From positions 1 to 7,050 of the forward strand of contig JAHLWT010000212.1 of assembly GCA_019057775.1 (NCBI GenBank): DNA of 7,050 bases, read 5' to 3'. The position numbers and the translations under genes are program-made. The stretch's first letter is position 1, and each line of letters opens with the position of its first letter. Below the pieces are notes generated by a model that saw nothing but the letters and a program-made list of their open reading frames with translations, did not search any database and was not told the DNA's origin. Of this stretch, positions 5,653 through 7,050 are shown in pieces. This DNA is from Promethearchaeota archaeon (GTDB lineage Archaea > Asgardarchaeota > Lokiarchaeia > Sigynarchaeales > SOKP01).

Positions 5653-6885
5653 TTGATTTTGAAAAAAGTCCATCAAAAAAGAATAATCTGGGATTATCTA
5701 TTAGTTCTACACTTAATTTACCCGCTCATAATAATAATCCTTCAAATTTTAAATCCCCCTTTTTATAGAGGAGGGGATTTTTTATGTTTTTATAATTCGG
5801 TCAAGAATTTTTATTCTGATATTTCACAACTATATGTGATAAATGAGGTTGCTCCCTTCCGTTATTTTCCTATAAGTCCAATTTTTTATTCTTATTTATT
5901 ATTATTCAATGAATTTAGTGGGTATATTTTTACCATAATTATAATATTGATCGGGAATTTATGCCTAAGAAAAATAACTTTGAAGATTGCAAATGAGGTC
6001 TTTAATTCTTCAAGTGATCAAATCAAAACCCTAAAAAAAATGATGTTCGTTATCTTTATACTCCCCTTTAATTTTGATAATTATTATAATGGACAAATGT
6101 TAACCTTTTCCTTGGTATTTCTATTAATTTCATATTATTTTTTTAAAAAAGAAGAGAGAATGAAATTGAATAATAGTATTGGAAGTCTCTTTATTTCTTT
6201 TTCTATCTTGCTGAAACCATTTTTTATCATAATTCTCCCTTTCCTTCTGAAGGTTAAGATACAAAAATATAAAGTGAAAGTTGAGTTAGTATCAATTTTT
6301 AGATACTTCTTTGTTATAATTGTGTTTTTGATCAATATAATCGTATTTATTCTAAATTCAGCATTATTTTACGATTTTATTGGAATTAATTCAATGTATA
6401 TATTCTTTGAAGCAAGTCAAAGTTTAACTAATTTATTATTTTTGACAGGAATAAACCCACGAATTATCTTTTTCAGCATTTTGATAATTCTATTTTCTGT
6501 GTTAACAATAAATTTCCTGATTAATGGTAATAAAATTGATTTGTTTTATTTCTATGGTATTTCGGTAATAATTATTATGATAAGTTGGCCTCAAACTTGG
6601 CCATTATATAATCTATTATTCCTTTTCATTTTATCTTTAATGGCTCTTAAATTAAACGAAAATAAAGAAATATCTAATTACGTCCGAACTTTTTGGTTAT
6701 ATATATTACTCATAATTTTAAATTATATTATTACATCAATTCTTATTTTGATTCAGATGGAGCAAGGAGGAATTCATTTTAATATCATAGCACCATTTTC
6801 ATTTCTACTCAGCTATATATATTTTACCTTCAATTCAAGATATCCCCGCATAAATAAGAATTTATCCAATACTCCAGAGCATTAG
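5653..6885 (+). CDS. GT87-type (DUF2029-like) membrane glycosyltransferase
   Basis: A 410-residue polytopic protein with about ten to twelve hydrophobic helices. The family layout is clear. After the first helix (15-33) an outer loop has R-G-G-D-F (39-43), whose Asp42 is the expected GT-C catalytic position. Then come F-R-Y-F-P (69-73), N-G-Q (146-148) opening a helix, and L-L-K-P-F with a following L-P (about 187-197). Such enzymes transfer sugars from polyprenyl-phosphate donors on the outer face of the membrane, making glycolipid or cell-surface glycan; the exact acceptor is unknown. There is no ATG near the N-terminus. TTG codons at 5653 and 5659 are the only sensible starts and an in-frame stop lies at 5629, so TTG 5653 is used. 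The ribosome site is weak. It stands alone on its strand and diverges from padR2. Its substrate may relate to surface N-glycans, but nothing in the sequence shows this. Confidence 0.8.
   Translation: MILKKVHQKRIIWDYLLVLHLIYPLIIIILQILNPPFYRGGDFLCFYNSVKNFYSDISQLYVINEVAPFRYFPISPIFYSYLLLFNEFSGYIFTIIIILIGNLCLRKITLKIANEVFNSSSDQIKTLKKMMFVIFILPFNFDNYYNGQMLTFSLVFLLISYYFFKKEERMKLNNSIGSLFISFSILLKPFFIIILPFLLKVKIQKYKVKVELVSIFRYFFVIIVFLINIIVFILNSALFYDFIGINSMYIFFEASQSLTNLLFLTGINPRIIFFSILIILFSVLTINFLINGNKIDLFYFYGISVIIIMISWPQTWPLYNLLFLFILSLMALKLNENKEISNYVRTFWLYILLIILNYIITSILILIQMEQGGIHFNIIAPFSFLLSYIYFTFNSRYPRINKNLSNTPEH
5751..5783 (+). other. terminator-like hairpin inside the glycosyltransferase gene
   Basis: AAATCCCC (5751-5758) and GGGGATTT (5773-5780) form a perfect 8-bp stem around a 14-nt loop. 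The right arm runs straight into six Ts (5778-5783). It has the form of an intrinsic terminator about 100 nt into the coding region, in otherwise GC-poor DNA. It encodes the N-P-P and G-G-D residues of the catalytic loop, so codon constraint may explain it. A role as an attenuator is possible but unproven. Confidence 0.4.
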
Positions 6886-6919
6886 TAAATTTTTCGAATA
6901 ATCCCTTTTTGTTATGCGA

Positions 6920-6969
6920 TCGTGAAATGAAGCTTTCACGAAGATTTAGAATTTATAACCCATTTTTTT
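6920..6969 (+). terminator. hairpin and T-tract after the glycosyltransferase gene
   Basis: TCGTGAAA (6920-6927) pairs perfectly with TTTCACGA (6934-6941) around a 6-nt loop, and seven Ts follow at 6963-6969. Shorter T-runs at 6890-6894 and 6906-6910 lie nearer the stop codon and may terminate as well. The hairpin is 21 nt from the T7 tract, too far for a classic intrinsic terminator, so the T-runs are the likelier stop signal and the hairpin may protect the 3' end. From 6970 to the window end I see no gene or other signal. Confidence 0.45.
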
Positions 6970-7050
6970 AAATTATTTAGATTCTAGTTAAGAATAGCAA
7001 TATAAAAGGTCTAAAAAAACGAACTTCACGTTTACAAAAAAAAATAAATT

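Overview
The window is strongly AT-rich and most likely comes from an archaeon. The evidence is: TATA-like elements placed to suit archaeal promoters, T-tract terminators, GGAGGT- and GGTG-type ribosome binding sites, an ectodomain protein rich in N-glycosylation sequons, a GT87-type lipid-linked glycosyltransferase, and two PadR-family regulators. The mix of PadR regulators, a small heat-shock protein and single-pass surface proteins would suit an Asgard (Loki- or Thorarchaeia-like) genome. No lineage-specific marker is present, so that placement is only a guess.

Layout. (1) Left edge, 1-60: a 15-bp tandem repeat. Its diverged last unit creates an inverted repeat, TGTAT-N7-ATACA, just upstream of the first padR gene. 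(2) 83-3772, plus strand: a probable four-gene operon. It holds a PadR regulator, an ABC ATPase with an unusual N-terminal transmembrane anchor, a six-helix ABC-2-type permease, and a signal-peptide/ectodomain/single-TM protein with nine sequons. It ends at a T9 tract. (3) 3773-4073: a convergent intergenic region with a terminator for each side and a cluster of small hairpins. (4) 4074-5310, minus strand: a second padR gene followed by hsp20, which has a perfect GGAGGT site. The padR promoter is bracketed by two near-identical 19-bp operator-like repeats, so this looks like an autoregulated heat-shock or stress operon. (5) 5653-6885, plus strand: a polytopic GT87 (DUF2029-like) glycosyltransferase with a TTG start and a terminator-like hairpin early in its coding sequence. 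(6) 6886-7050: a hairpin and T-tract, with no gene seen.

Working together (inference). PadR1 probably senses a compound or stress and controls a membrane export or membrane-remodelling ABC system whose ATPase is tethered to the membrane and which has a dedicated surface protein. PadR2 probably represses itself and hsp20. The Hsp20 carries a His/Met-rich N-terminus and a Cys-Cys-Cys cluster, which suggests the stress may involve metals. The glycosyltransferase is a separate transcription unit. The items most worth following up are the PadR2-operator-hsp20 circuit and the membrane-anchored ABC ATPase cassette.
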